From assembly GCA_020284085.1 (NCBI GenBank), contig JACEVL010000209.1, positions 565,001 through 629,000 of the forward strand: a stretch of DNA of 64,000 nucleotides. The letters are read 5' to 3'. Positions 36,045 to 47,195 of this stretch are shown here, piece by piece. The DNA is from Aporrectodea caliginosa (taxonomy: Eukaryota > Annelida > Clitellata > Crassiclitellata > Lumbricidae). The position numbers were made by a program, and so were the translations under genes. The notes beneath the pieces are model-generated. The model was not told where the DNA came from, ran no database searches, and worked only from the letters and a program-made list of their open reading frames with translations. The first letter of the stretch is position 1. The number at the start of each line of letters is the position of its first letter.

Positions 36045-36265
36045 CAGGAATATTGTATTGTATTTGGCTTTATAAAGCGCTTCTCACAGCAAAAACCTTT
36101 CAGAAGCGCTCCCAGTGCGAGCAACCCGAGGGAAAAGCCAGGATTTTAGTTTCGAAAAAGATGAGGAGAGACTACCAGAAAGGATGGCCGAGCGAACCGG
36201 TGGAGGAAGTCCGTTCCACAGAGAAGGAACTATGCAGGCGAAGGATCCGAAGAATATGGGTCCTA
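36045..36265. mobile_element. Probable interspersed repeat (tataaagcgcttct... module)
   Basis: Starts attgtatttggctttataaagcgcttctcac, the complement-type signature of retroposon 3' ends here, and runs into gtccgttccacagagaaggaac. Analogous gttccaaagaggcgg / attccaggtagtggcg segments occur at about 45,945 and 42,347. The open frames on both strands are therefore not treated as genes. Confidence 0.45.
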
Positions 36266-36497
36266 TAGGCTATTTGGACCCCACGTTGGCACACTGGCCA
36301 GGTGGGTTTGGATTTCCTATATCCTATTAATTTATATATTCCCCAGTATTCAGAAGACATGGACGCCGCAGATATTTCCTGTCCCAAAAGCTAACCCCGA
36401 GGGTAGGTAGCCCTTATAGTATGAAGTACTAATTCATTTCCTAATTCCCGACGTAAGAGGGAGGATGGTCGGCTAGTATTCACCATTGTATTCACCA

Positions 36498-36683
36498 GGA
36501 TCCTGAGTGGCCGAGTGGGTTGGTGCCCGCTAGCGCGAGTTGGCCGGCGCCCCGGGTTCGCTTCCCGGTCGGGTCGGATTATCAGAGATTAATTTCTCGG
36601 ATCTTTACTGCGGGTGGCTCGGTCGCATTATAAACGTGGAGTACAATACAACACACAATACAACACATCACTGTTACTACAAC
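36498..36683 (+). mobile_element. SINE family D, 5' half of second composite element
   Basis: Matches 18,655-18,833: tcctgagtggccgagtgggt, ccccgggttcgcttcccggtc, ttatcagagattaatttctc, gatctttactgcgggtggct and a tacaatacaacac tail that runs directly into family C. Confidence 0.8.
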
Positions 36684-36935
36684 TGGGCGCGGTGGTGTGG
36701 GTATGTTCGGTGCCTTGCAGCTGGAGGGTTGCGGGTTCGGATCCACCTCAAAGTCGCCGCGTAAGGACCCTGGGCAAGTCCTTCACTCGCAATTGCTCAT
36801 GCGCTTCGGCGTGAAACAAAAAAGTATGATTCAGCGTACCGCGCAGTAGTCGGGAGCGCCTCTGAATGGGAAATCTGGTTGGGGCGCTATAACAAGTGTT
36901 CAAATACAATACAATACAATACAATACAATACAAT
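36684..36935 (+). mobile_element. SINE family C, 3' half of second composite element
   Basis: Matches 18,834-19,065, with gggttcggatccacc as B-box and an (ATACA)n tail of six or more units. The D-to-C order and the junction type are the same as at 18,8xx. Confidence 0.87.
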
Positions 36936-37158
36936 TTCGCGTCTGTTCTTTCCACCGACAGCCTATACGCAGTTTAGTCAAGTTCGCTAGGGGGCGATAA
37001 TGGAACGGAAATCTCTCGACCTCCTGCTTTGGTCGATATGACATGTAGACCGATTAGCAACTCCGCCACTAGCGGTAGTGCCAGTCCCAAGCCTGGAAAA
37101 AGGAGGAGGGCAAAGTCAACCGCACTGGTAGCCACAAGACAATGTTGTTAAACACGGG

Positions 37159-37322
37159 CAGTGGCGGCGCAAGGATTTCAGGTTTTGGGGGCTAAAGCTC
37201 AAAAAACCATGGTAAGTTATTCCCATTGGGATGCGACGACCTTTTTTTTTTGCTTAAAACCTTTCCTTTGGGGGGGGGGCTGAACCGCAGTTAGGGGGGC
37301 TAAGCACCCCCTAGCCCCTCTG
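37159..37322. mobile_element. hAT-type miniature element (164 bp)
   Basis: Begins CAGTGGCGGCGCAAGG and ends TAGCCCCTCTG, flanked by identical 8-base duplications AACACGGG (37,151-37,158 and 37,323-37,330). The interior has a T-run and G-runs. The inverted repeats are short and diverged, but the target duplication is perfect. Confidence 0.88.
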
Positions 37323-37368
37323 AACACGGGAACTACATGGTTTCTAAATATGAAACTACCGCGCGCTA

Positions 37369-37500
37369 CATGGTCCTTAGACTGGTTTCAGATTGAAATT
37401 TTCACACATGGTCCTTAGACTGGTTTCAGATTGAACTGTCTACACAGGGTCCTTCAGACTGGCTTCAGACTGAACTGTCTATACAGGGTCCTTAGACCCA
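37369..37500. repeat. ~45-base tandem repeat, about three copies
   Basis: Units begin (a)catggtccttagactggtt or cagggtccttcagactggct and continue with tcagattgaa. The copies diverge slightly. Confidence 0.85.
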
Positions 37501-37879
37501 TTTCAAATTAAATTGCTAACTGAATCAACAAACTAAAATCATAGGAAAACACTTGATTCCATTTAGGCCTCCTTCAATACACAGCACAGCCAAAATTCTT
37601 CCAGATTCTAACAATGTCATCATTAACATCAATGTGATGCTTACTACTTAGGAAAGGAATGGTCAAGACATCAGAAGAACAGCAAACTTAAAACAATATT
37701 GTTACATACATGTACATGTATTTTTGTGTGCAATCACAATCAGTCTCTTTATCTATTTTTCGGCTTATGTCGTCTGCATTAGACACTGGCGTGATAGCGG
37801 TTACTGATTACAATATTTTGTTCTGTTCCAATCTTTGTAATACAAACACATATATGATGAATAAGAACGCCCGAACTCC

Positions 37880-38155
37880 TTATAATAATAATAATAATCG
37901 TTTATTAATTCAAACGGACAAATACGCAGTGAGGCTACATGATATAGTATTAACAGATGATAACAAGTTTAACAGAAGTAGAATTTAACTGTATGGCAGC
38001 CTTCAAGGTGCCCATCTGTCCTACTGCTCAGTCACCCCCTAGGGAGTTGAAGGCTGAGTCAACCTTTTGGGCTAGCAGGTATCGAACCCGGATCCTTGTG
38101 ATCTTCGTGCCAGCATGTTACCATTCAACCATCTCCCTGCGCTATCTTAGGAAGT
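37880..38155 (-). mobile_element. SINE family B, full-length copy
   Basis: On the minus strand, a tRNA-like head (gggagatggttgaatggtaa as A-box region; ccgggttcgatacc as B-box) at about 38,150-38,085 is followed by a body (ccttgaaggctgccatacag, cttgttatcatctgttaata, tttgtccgtttgaattaata) and a (ATT)n tail ending at 37,880. It lies about 230 bases downstream of the CHURC1 stop codon. It could fall within the 3' UTR, and its tail supplies an AATAAA-type sequence on the minus strand. Confidence 0.87.
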
Positions 38156-38388
38156 CATATCAAATACTACTTTATAAAACAAGGCCATGTTACAATAGTC
38201 ATGCCTCCAAAGCTGAAATATAAATTTCAGGATCCATATCATCGACAGTCGTTTAACATCACACTATAATTATGCTTGCAATAAACAATTTCAGTCCACA
38301 CGTAGATTGTCTCTCAACAAACTTGATGTAGATTAAAATTAACTGGACAGATTGGGAGCCAAGATTCAGATTATTAGTCAGAAGCACT

Positions 38389-38481
38389 TCAGATGAACAG
38401 AGGTTGTTGTCGTGGATCGTATGGCATTATGCTACGTGTGTCCTCTGACGACCCGCACAGCATACACGACATCTCGTACTC
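38389..38481 (-). CDS. CHURC1: CHURC1 exon 4 (last coding exon)
   Basis: Acceptor ttggatttgacag|GAG. It encodes 30 residues starting [10 protein letters not shown] and ending DPRQQPLFI before TGA at 38,389-38,391. The C88/C91 pair lies here. Confidence 0.95.
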   Translation of the reverse strand, partial: EYEMSCMLCGSSEDTRSIMPYDPRQQPLFI

Positions 38482-41475
38482 CTGTCAAATCCAAAAACAA
38501 CATCACATACGTGTAAATGCCACGCAGGGCACAAAAGTAACAGAAAACCGGTGACCAGATGGATGCAATTACAAGAAAAAGAAAAGATAATTTAAAGAAA
38601 ATAACATGAAATTACAATTGAAAGGGGGCTGATTGCAAATGAGCAAACAGAAATCATACTCAAAAGTGCAACCTTACAAGCAGAAGCAGGTTAGTCAATA
38701 TAACCTTAAGTCGGGTTCACCACTTGAGACTGCAGAAGCTAAACACAACTAAGAGTAAATAAAAGCTGAACCCAAAATTAGAGATTAGTCAATGATAACA
38801 AGCAACAGCATATGGAGTAAGGAATTCAGATGAAGTAAACGTAAATATAAAACAGCAAAATGAGAGAAAATGGATGTACGGAAATATTAAGTCAGCCTTG
38901 AAATATCAAATTGATGTTTCTGAGGTCAGCTTTAAAATATCAAATTGATGTTTCTGAGAAAAAGAAAACTGACAAATGCATTAGTTCCCCAAAAGAATTC
39001 AATTCGTGAAATCAAACCTGGAATTCTTCCTCCACGCGAAACTTGTAAGTATGACTTGCTACTAAGTGAAGACACTCTTTGCACACATCTGAAAGTAAAG
39101 CCAACATACCTTCTAATCAAATCCAATCAAATCTTACAATTTCTGTAATGCCTGCGTTAATTAATTCATTATCATCTATAACCATGTTAAAAGAGTAGAC
39201 ACTGAACAAGTCGTCTAGAAAACTATCTACAGTCAAGAATTATTTGGCTGAATCTCAAGCTTTGCAGCATAATTGGCAAATTTTGTGATACAATGATCTG
39301 AGACACGCATTGGAGATTGGGCCATTCAGTCAAGTGATCTAGTAAAAGGTAAACAATTGTTCTTTCACACCTCGCTGCAGGATGTAGGAGGAAATGTCTA
39401 TGACAGGCTGCTCTAATTGACTGAAGCTTTTTGAGTTTACTTTCAGTTGGAGTCAACACCCATTCAGATGATCTTGAATTTTATGGATGGACACAATGCC
39501 ATAATACTAAGGCATTTCTACAATAAGTCAAGGAGCCATTGGCCAAATTCATAATCTAATGTAGTTAGATTTAATTTATCACATAGAAATATAGAATGAC
39601 ATCAACCGAATGACTATCAGTAACTCACTGATCAAACAAGGCACATTAGGACATGTTCTAAGACATTTCATGATTCCGACCAAAACATTACGTCAAGATA
39701 TGTTGCAAGACAAGTCATGTTTGTTTCTAAAGTGAAAAGTCAAGACAAGGCAACACACAGTGCAAGACATTGATGAGCCATTTTGAAAGAAAACACTGTC
39801 AACAAAGGTAACAATGATAGCAAAGAGATAATAGCCACATTGACACAGACAAACCAGAGACAGACTGAGACTCAGAGACACCAACAGAAGCAGAAAGAGA
39901 CAGACAGACAGACAGTGTGATAACAAAACACAAGAAAGAACTCAAGCAGCAATAAACAAAAATTCATTTTTTACAGTTTTGTCAATTAAAAATAGTCTCA
40001 AACGTACGATCATAAGTAACCGTTTCCTCGTCTTCATCTTCTAGTTTTACTCGATTCTCTGCCAAAAGAACATCTCGTCCATGACATTGTGAGCATCCGG
40101 CAAAATTCAGGAAATAAGCTCCTTCCTCTAAGCACACATTATCCTAAAAATAACATAATTATGCTGTTATATTATATTGGCTAACATAAAATACTATTTT
40201 ACCACAGAACATATACAGTTAAAAAAAATGTATGGCTTTCAATTAAATATAATGCATCATTCGTAATTTAATAGTAAGGCAAGTTCGTTTGGGATCTTCA
40301 GGACCCCTTGTGGTTTCAAAAGAACCTGTTTTGTCATGTGGGTTTGGGAACTTCAGCTTTCAGAGAATGACATATGTCATATTGAGTTTATTTCTTCCAA
40401 TGTGGTTAAAGATCTCACCCGATCAATTCATTGAAAATATTAGCATGGTCGAGGCTATACGGTTGCTACAGAAAAACGTACACCAATTTACATTCATAAT
40501 TTATTTAGGTACTAGATGAGTTCTGAATCCTCAAAACCACAATCTTCGGAGTTGAATGTCCACTGGATTCTCTAAATCTAGTAACTAAGTGAAAATATAA
40601 GTATTTACAGAAATACAAGTTTACAGGATTTAAAGATTTTTCTGAAAATACTATTCAAATAGTCCATACTAGTTGTCGCAATTTTGAACATTTAGTAGCA
40701 AAGTTGTTTTTGGGAAATGGGTTTTTATTTTGCACTGACGTCGGGCAACCCTACATTGGTTAGAGCATAGGGCGCTGCGTCTCATGCGCCTCTGTGTTAG
40801 AGAGCGTGAGGATCGTGGTTGGTTTCCCGGTGGCTTATTTCTGAGATTTAAATCCCAGGCTAGCACGGTTCATGCACGGGGACCTTAAATGGCATGGCGC
40901 CCATTCAAAGGGGCAAGTGGTGGTGAAGGATTTTACCAGATCAATTCATCGAAAAATGAGCAGGATCGAGGCAATAAATTATATGGTCAATATAGAAAAA
41001 CGTGTACAATGACATTTGCTGCGGCTGGTGATGGTAATTCCTGTTAACGACTGTTGCACTATGTACATGTTGCCAACGTGACACCAACGACTTCCTGTTG
41101 CATTTTGCCAACCGTTATATCGGGTTTATTTCTTCCAAATTCCGAAGAGTACACCTACGACCAGGAAGTGCCTTAAGACGGCACAAGCCAGCAATTAATA
41201 TCACGGCTTTAATCATGCATAGTACGGAAAACAAACTAACCTTACAGCAAGGAATCTAAAAAGTCTGCCGTTACAGAAGGCATGAAACATGTATCAACAA
41301 ACCTGGTACGCTCTATTATCGCTCATCTGTAATACTGCATTACGATTATTTATTAATAATGTATCAATGAGTTTGTATCAAAGCGTTCATACTATGGAAT
41401 AATTTATAAACCATATTTATTAAATCTAAAACTTACACGATCCGGGTATTCTTCTTTCACACATTCGTTGCACAT
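38389..41475 (-). CDS. CHURC1: Churchill domain-containing zinc protein, complete four-exon gene
   Basis: Four minus-strand exons (41,437-41,475; 40,008-40,143; 39,018-39,088; 38,389-38,481) join in frame to 339 bases, encoding 112 residues, the same length as the vertebrate protein. All junctions use GT-AG and the phases agree (0, 1, 0). The protein keeps four CxxC pairs (C2/C5, C30/C33, C61/C64, C88/C91), plus C17. Family phrases are [29 protein letters not shown] and MLCGSSEDT, ending in [10 protein letters not shown]. Churchill proteins bind zinc. The family was first described as an FGF-induced transcriptional activator in vertebrate embryos, though direct DNA binding by the zinc domain has been questioned. 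It acts inside the cell and is a single-copy, conserved gene in many animals. The start is the only ATG (41,473-41,475) that yields [13 protein letters not shown] with a perfect GTAAGT donor. Confidence 0.95.
39018..39088 (-). CDS. CHURC1: CHURC1 exon 3
   Basis: A 71-base exon with acceptor ggctttactttcag|AT and donor CAG|GTTTGA. It encodes the C61/C64 pair in [12 protein letters not shown] and [11 protein letters not shown]. It was found by asking for a short exon that starts in phase 1 and ends in phase 0 between exons 2 and 4; it is too short to show as an open frame by itself. Confidence 0.93.
40008..40143 (-). CDS. CHURC1: CHURC1 exon 2
   Basis: Acceptor ttatttttag|GAT, donor GATC|GTACGT. 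It encodes C17, the C30/C33 pair and an acidic segment ([13 protein letters not shown]), with the last codon split after one base. Read through, the frame would stop 9 codons later. Confidence 0.95.
40735..40935 (+). mobile_element. Possible decayed tRNA-derived SINE
   Basis: Contains cattggttagagca, which fits a tRNA A-box, then gcgaggatcgtggttgg in B-box position, then cttatttctgagatttaaat, which resembles the SINE D body (ttatcagagattaatttctc). It lies in CHURC1 intron 1. Confidence 0.4.
41437..41475 (-). CDS. CHURC1: CHURC1 exon 1 (coding part)
   Basis: Encodes [13 protein letters not shown], including the first CxxC pair. The donor is CGT|GTAAGT and the exon ends in phase 0. The 5' UTR start cannot be fixed from sequence alone. 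Confidence 0.93.
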
Positions 41476-41694
41476 TTTTATATAATAAATAAAACGACCT
41501 GCAACACCCTAACATAGATTCCTTGGTGCTCAACTAATAATAGATTTCACCATAGAGATAATAAACGAGATCTACTTAATGCTTTTATGCCATTCCGCAC
41601 GCGGTGAGATCATTATAATAATTATAGGCCTATAATTATTGTAGGTTTTACAGTTTATATCAACGACCTGTTATAATATTAATATTAATAATAT

Positions 41695-41860
41695 TATGGG
41701 GTCCATAGAGTAGTGGTAACACCACTGGCGTGAAGAGCAGTAGGAAGCGGGATCGCTTCTCGCAATTGTCCCAAAAGTCCACTCAGCCTATCATTCGCGA
41801 GATGGCGCGTTGGTAAATAAGGACGTGATTGGGGGATTTGGCGCCTTGCGTGGCTACTGT

Positions 41861-41924
<64 letters not shown>

Positions 41925-41925
41925 T
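41695..41925 (+). mobile_element. tRNA-like SINE with an (ATCA)n tail
   Basis: ccatagagtagtggtaacac resembles an A-box region and gcgggatcgcttctcgc a B-box. The body ends tggcgccttgcgtggctact and a pure (ATCA)n run follows at 41,863-41,923. The position is just upstream of CHURC1 exon 1, so it could lie near the promoter. Confidence 0.55.
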
Positions 41926-42460
41926 TTATTTGTAGCCAAACAACAATAAACAATAATATTACAAATCAGATTGCACTTTTAAGTATGGATAGTTGAATGC
42001 CACAAGGGAAGGCCCTGAAGGGATCAAAGATCCCGCTAAGTATGGACACCTCTATATAATTTCAACAGAATATGTGGCGACCGAAAGATGCTTTACTTAG
42101 TATAACAGTTGTTGACTTGATTAACATATAAAATCTTAACTAACCTTAACTAATTTAAACTAAATATCAAAAGTAATGAGTACATAATGAGTGGGAAGTG
42201 CAGCAAATAAACACATGGAAATAAAAGATTAACACGTCAAAGCAATTAATAATTATTAAATTTAAAAATCAACTAAATAAGTGCGAAGCTTATTCTTAAA
42301 CAGTGCAAGTGAGGGAGATTTTCTGATTTCTTGAGGAATTTTATTCCAGGTAGTGGCGTCAATAGATTTTATTGAGAACTGACGAGTGTTTGAGCGGGCA
42401 AAGACGTACTTCTATAATTTACGGAGTTTCTTGTTAGTTTATTTGTAGCCAAACAACAAA
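41925..42460 (-). mobile_element. Interspersed repeat flanked by gtttatttgtagccaaacaac
   Basis: The phrase tttatttgtagccaaacaacaa occurs at 41,926 and again at 42,437. Between them, a segment with gattttctgatttcttgagg and attttattccaggtag resembles the 5' parts of retroposons near 36,210 and 45,945. Orientation is inferred from the tail. There is no coding capacity. Confidence 0.45.
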
Positions 42461-42464
42461 AAAC

Positions 42465-42728
42465 ATACAGTTCAATTCGACTCCTGTAATAATTTGTGAT
42501 CATCCGTTCATACTGAATTGTAATCATACTGCGTTTGTCAGTTGAAAATAATAAAGAATATGATTACTATAATAATAATATTCTTCTTTAGTAATTCAAA
42601 CTGACAACTATGCAGTAAGGTTTACATCATTACATGACACAGTAGAAACAGACGATAACAAGTTTTACAGGAGTCGAGTTTAACTCTATGGCAGCCATGC
42701 AAGGCGCCATCTGTCCTACGACTCATTT
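42465..42728. mobile_element. Two SINE family B copies joined tail to tail
   Basis: From 42,465 the plus strand reads ttcgactcctgtaataattt, gatcatccgttcatactga and gcgtttgtcagttga (copy in + orientation). After a short AT-rich centre, the complement order follows from about 42,590: attcaaactgacaactatgc, cagacgataacaagttttac, aggagtcgagttta, tatggcagccatgcaagg (copy in - orientation). Together they form an inverted repeat of about 260 bases. Confidence 0.75.
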
Positions 42729-42964
42729 TGCCAAGTTTAATTTTTTATTACGCATTAATTAAGCGACGTAATCTATTGACCAAACATCAATCAGTGGAGC
42801 TTAACAACTGTGAGCGAAAGAATTGCTCAATAGTAGAAGCGGTACAAGACAAATTTTGTCAGTATAGGCCTACTGCATTTTTTGAACACGGATTGCCGCT
42901 TTGCACAGTTGTAGTTGGCACCTAAGAGAACGTTTTAAGAAGGGGAGGCATTCGAAATTTCCCT

Positions 42965-43255
42965 TAGAATTCAAGATGGCGGCTTTTTTCAAAATGGCCG
43001 ACCGAAATTGAGATTTTTCAATATCTCGGCTTCTGGTTCACTTGGAATCATTATCTTGGTGTCTAAACATACACATTTAGGGGTAATGATTCCAATAGGG
43101 CCATCGCAGATTAGCCCCAGTCTCATTGGTCGGCCATTTTCCAAAATGGCCGACGAAAATTGATATTTTCAATATCTCGGCTTCTAGTCAACTTAGAATC
43201 GTTATTTTGGTGTCTAAACATACACATTTAGGGGCGATGATTCCACTAGGGCCAT
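42965..43255. repeat. ~148-base tandem duplication (caatatctcggcttct)
   Basis: Two copies of a unit containing aaaatggccgac, caatatctcggcttct, ttttggtgtctaaacatacac and tttagggg, starting near 42,990 and 43,140. They are about 85-90% alike by eye. Confidence 0.88.
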
Positions 43256-43264
43256 CGTCTCTAA

Positions 43265-43375
43265 GTAACCTCAAGGTCCCTATATAGGCTAGTAACCGTC
43301 TCAGAGGAGGCTCGAACTCGTACTCTCAGTCTTACAAGGCGAGAGCTCTAACCAATCGGTCAACCGTCATCGTAA
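43265..43375 (-). mobile_element. Thr-tRNA-like SINE head
   Basis: The minus strand reads gttgaccgattggttagagc, then ctcgccttgtaagactgag and gagttcgagcctcctc. This is close to a tRNA-Thr with TGT anticodon and a clear B-box, but the anticodon stem is interrupted and the acceptor stem does not close. It is therefore a tRNA-derived repeat or pseudogene, not a working tRNA. Confidence 0.55.
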
Positions 43376-43389
43376 TATTATAGTATAAT

Positions 43390-44522
43390 CAGTGATGTGG
43401 TCTCGAGACCGCGGTCTTGGTCTCGAGACCGTCTCGAGACCGAAAAATGCGGTCTTGGTCTTGGTCTCGAATGTGCCGGTCTTGGTCTCGGTCTTGGTCT
43501 TTAAAGGTGCGGTCTTGGTCTTGGTCTTGGTCTTAAAGGTGTGGTCTTGGTCTTGGGCGTCTGGTCTCGGTCATTCGCCTTTGGTCTTGGTCTTGCGCCT
43601 TTGGTCTGGCTTTTATTGGGAACTAACGTGGATTATTTGTTAAATGTTGTCGATATTTCCGGTTATTCGGGGATTTCTGAGATAGCTTCGAATTCATGCG
43701 ACGATCCGCCTATATATATAATATACTAGCAGTTTTTACCCGGCGTTCGCCCGGGTTTTCCTCAGCGCCCGTGTATTTGAATTTAACGACATCTTCGTCA
43801 GCGCCCGTGAATTTGAATTTAACGATGTGAAAATTTTTCGTGTGTCCCTCTGGCGAATTTACGCGCTGGCTTGAAATTTGTTTAATTGCAACTCTATGTA
43901 ATATATACTCCCATACATTTGCCAGAATTCAATGGCATTGAAACTATGACCACATCGAAACTTAAAATGTCCAAATATCGGAATGTAAAGTAAATTTTGA
44001 GTTGAAATATAGTTGGGTTGAGATCTATAGAAATTCAAATGAAAACGTTCGTTAAAAATTTCGTATCGCAAAAGTGTTGCATTGGCGAATCTTTAAGTCC
44101 GATGACCTAGAAATTCTCCCGTGGTCCCCACTTCTGATGTTAAATCAACGGTCAACGTGATTGGTTGCGAATCAGAGCGTTGACCTATATGCTACGTGTG
44201 ACGTAAGATTGCATATTTAATTAGCATGCGTGACGTGAACAAATGGCCTTACTATAGCCATGGTGTAAGAGACCGGTATTGAGATATAGCCTCGTCGAAA
44301 AGTTGGAAATTTAAAATGGCCATATATCGGCGTTTAAATAAAATTGCGAACTGAAAATAGTCGCGTTGAATTAGACGTTGCGTAATAATGTTTTGTAAAT
44401 TTTTTCAAATCGCTAAACCGTTCCGTTTCGGAGCCTTTAGCCGGACAACCAAACATACATAGTACATACATACATACATACATACGGAAGGACATCGTAA
44501 ACAGACTAAGACTTATAATATT

Positions 44523-44590
<68 letters not shown>

Positions 44591-45172
44591 CAAAGCGAGA
44601 GAGGACCGCGTTGTTCGCTTCTTATCAGAAGCGACAAGAAAACGTTGAGGCACAGTTAACCATGTCCTCTGGTGCTTTAGTGACTAGTTAAGCTTACGCT
44701 GATGCAGTTTCTCGAGGCAAAATTAGTAGCCTGGTAAACGATGCAGATCAGGTATTTGGTGGGAATTAATTTTTTTCTCTACTGGCAAAGGTTTTTGTAT
44801 TCCGCAACACACGCACCAGAGTGTCTTTAGCTATAGTGTGATCTTCATGAGACCTCGAAGACTTGGGGACAAAACCATAACTATAAAATAATATAATAAG
44901 CATCTGATCTGAATAATGGGAATATGTAACACTACAACTGAGAATTGCGTTTATGGTCTTGAGGCTTAGATCTTGGTCCTGGACGATGCGGTCTTGGTCT
45001 CGGTCTCGGTCTTGGTCCACGCGGTCTTGGTCTCGGTCTTGGTCTTGGACCACGCGGTCTTGGTCTCGGTCTTGGTCTTGAACCACGCGGTCTTGGTCTC
45101 GGTCTTGGTCTTGGACCCCGCGGTCTTGGTCTCGGTCTTGGTCTTGGAATTTTGGTCTCGTGCACAACACTG
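43390..45172. mobile_element. hAT-like element (1,783 bp) with ggtcttggtctcgg arrays at both ends
   Basis: Ends CAGTGATGTGGTCTCG and CGTGCACAACACTG are inverted repeats, and the flanks share GTATAAT (43,383-43,389 and 45,173-45,179). Each end carries many direct copies of ggtcttggtctcggtcttgg, with the same strand orientation at both ends. The interior holds another repeat (43,728-44,590) and unassigned sequence. I found no transposase motif. Confidence 0.75.
43728..44590. mobile_element. Inner repeat between AT microsatellites, within the 43,390 element
   Basis: Starts actagcagtttttacccggc after a short (AT)n run. It contains the twice-repeated phrase gcgcccgtgaatttgaattt (43,787 and 43,802), ends in a (CATA)n run and tattagatatat, and is followed by (AT)n to 44,587. 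The CCGGCGTTCGCCCGG start is a palindrome. The type is unassigned. It appears to be a later insertion. Confidence 0.55.
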
Positions 45173-45604
45173 GTATAATCATCACTGCTACATAATTAAA
45201 TTTTATAGCTCATGGGGTTAATGTAAATTCCTACGCTTCAGCCTAATGGATACTATAGGCTACCTTTGACCTAATACGTGCTAGCGCGTGGGCTAAAATA
45301 GATGAACACGATAAACTTTCCCACGACAGGTAACTATTTATTAGTAATTTAATTAGGCCAGATATATGAAATGGAATACGTAGAATTCAAAGGCATTTAG
45401 TAGAATTAAATGTAGTTTCACAGAACGTAAGCCATACTGCTCTTAAGCTGCGCTGTTACGTCCGTTAACGCGCTCAATATTGGCCCGCATGACCCTGTAA
45501 CGGTCAGGTTCATAGACGTTACAGAGGCGCAATATAAAAATCTGCACAGCACTGACATAATTATTGTAATAGTTGCTATTACCTCAGCCATAACTTATGA
45601 GGAT

Positions 45605-45970
45605 ATAATCGTAATCGTAATCGTAAACTCGATATTTCTACAGCGCCCACAAAAGCGAAGTCGCGGGAAACCAGCTTATTCACAGGCGCTTAACCAAAAC
45701 AGAATCGATAGGCAGAGGGTCAAAATCCAGAGAGTCAGGCAGGCAGACAGTCAGACGGCTAAGGTGGATGATGCTTAGAATTGAAATGGCGAGGGAGGTG
45801 AGGGGAGGAGAAGGAATCGGGATAGGATTTGTAAAAAACAGTGTTTTGAGTGGAAGACCTGTGGAGAGATAGCAAGAGGTGAGGTTTGGTGAGTTCGTAT
45901 GATAGATCGGATATTTGTCGTAGGCTCGTAGCACAGGCGGGAGTTTGTTCCAAAGAGGCGGTACAGCTAT
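45605..45970 (-). mobile_element. Interspersed repeat family A, copy 3 (longest)
   Basis: On the plus strand: cgtaatcgtaaactcgatat, ctacagcgcccacaaaagcg, accagcttattcacaggcgc, then a longer upstream part ending gtttgttccaaagaggcgg and gctatggctatggagcgatt. It is the best copy for reconstructing the family. Confidence 0.7.
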
Positions 45971-46667
45971 GGCTATGGAGCGATTTGCAAATTTATAAAA
46001 TTTATAAAATTTATACGTCTGTACACATATAGGATAATAGGATCTATAAGCATTATATGAGTAGGCCCTATATATATATATACATACATATACATAAGCC
46101 TATATAGACGCCAAATGGCAATTAGTCGTAATTGTTCACGTTAAAGGCTTAAAGCGCAAACCATGACCCAATTTTAACTATACCTCATGACCTTATCGGC
46201 CTAAATAGTTAATGTAGACAAGTAGAACCCGTGGCCTGTCTGACAGTTCGGCGTGCCAGCTATAGGCTACTACTTTACTTAAAGGCTATATAAATTCTAT
46301 ATATGTTCTATAATTATATTTTCTATATGTAATCTATATATTTTATGTGTATTCTAGTGCTATAAATAAATCATAAACCGTCATCTAAATGGTGATCTAG
46401 ATGTTTATTTACACCAGAGCCTCGTTAGAGCATCCTTAATTAATTATTGAACAAATTATGATATAACACGATCAGGGACTTGGATCCGAAAATTACTTCA
46501 CCCATAAAAAATAACGTCTTTATAACGCTAATAATAGAAGACAGGGCTTCAAAGGTGATGTTTTATCGAGTTTCTAATTGCTTTGCACGACATACCAGTC
46601 ATTTGACCGTCTGTCTGTCTGCTACTAGATGAATGAGTCTCAACGCCCTGACTGTTGACCGAACAGA

Positions 46668-46724
46668 GTGGTATGTCATCATCATCATCGTCGTCATCAT
46701 CATCGTCATCATCATCACCACCAC

Positions 46725-46757
<33 letters not shown>

Positions 46758-46874
46758 TATCAATATCATCATCATCATCATCATCATCATCATTATCAAT
46801 ATCATCATCACCACCACCACCACCACCACCACCACCACCACCACCACCACCACCACCACCACCACCACCATCAC

Positions 46875-46917
<43 letters not shown>

Positions 46918-46935
46918 GTAATCATCATCACCACC

Positions 46936-46966
<31 letters not shown>

Positions 46967-46983
46967 TTATCAATATCATCAAT

Positions 46984-47014
<31 letters not shown>

Positions 47015-47016
47015 CC

Positions 47017-47050
<34 letters not shown>

Positions 47051-47082
47051 TCATCAATATCATCAATATCATCAATATCAAT

Positions 47083-47120
<38 letters not shown>

Positions 47121-47136
47121 TATCAATATCATCAAT

Positions 47137-47195
<59 letters not shown>

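Noticed and set aside
36053..36387. Overlapping 71-codon frames as a small gene
   Set aside because: They lie in a segment with retroposon-end signatures, and all three frames are equally open.
39223..39459. Additional CHURC1 exon in the 78-codon minus frame, including a QIIVSQNLP segment after a cag
   Set aside because: The segment lacks the needed CxxC pair. The 71-base exon at 39,018-39,088 fits both phase and family sequence.
43265..43375. tRNA-Thr gene on the minus strand
   Set aside because: The anticodon stem is interrupted and the acceptor stem does not pair. More likely a tRNA-derived repeat.
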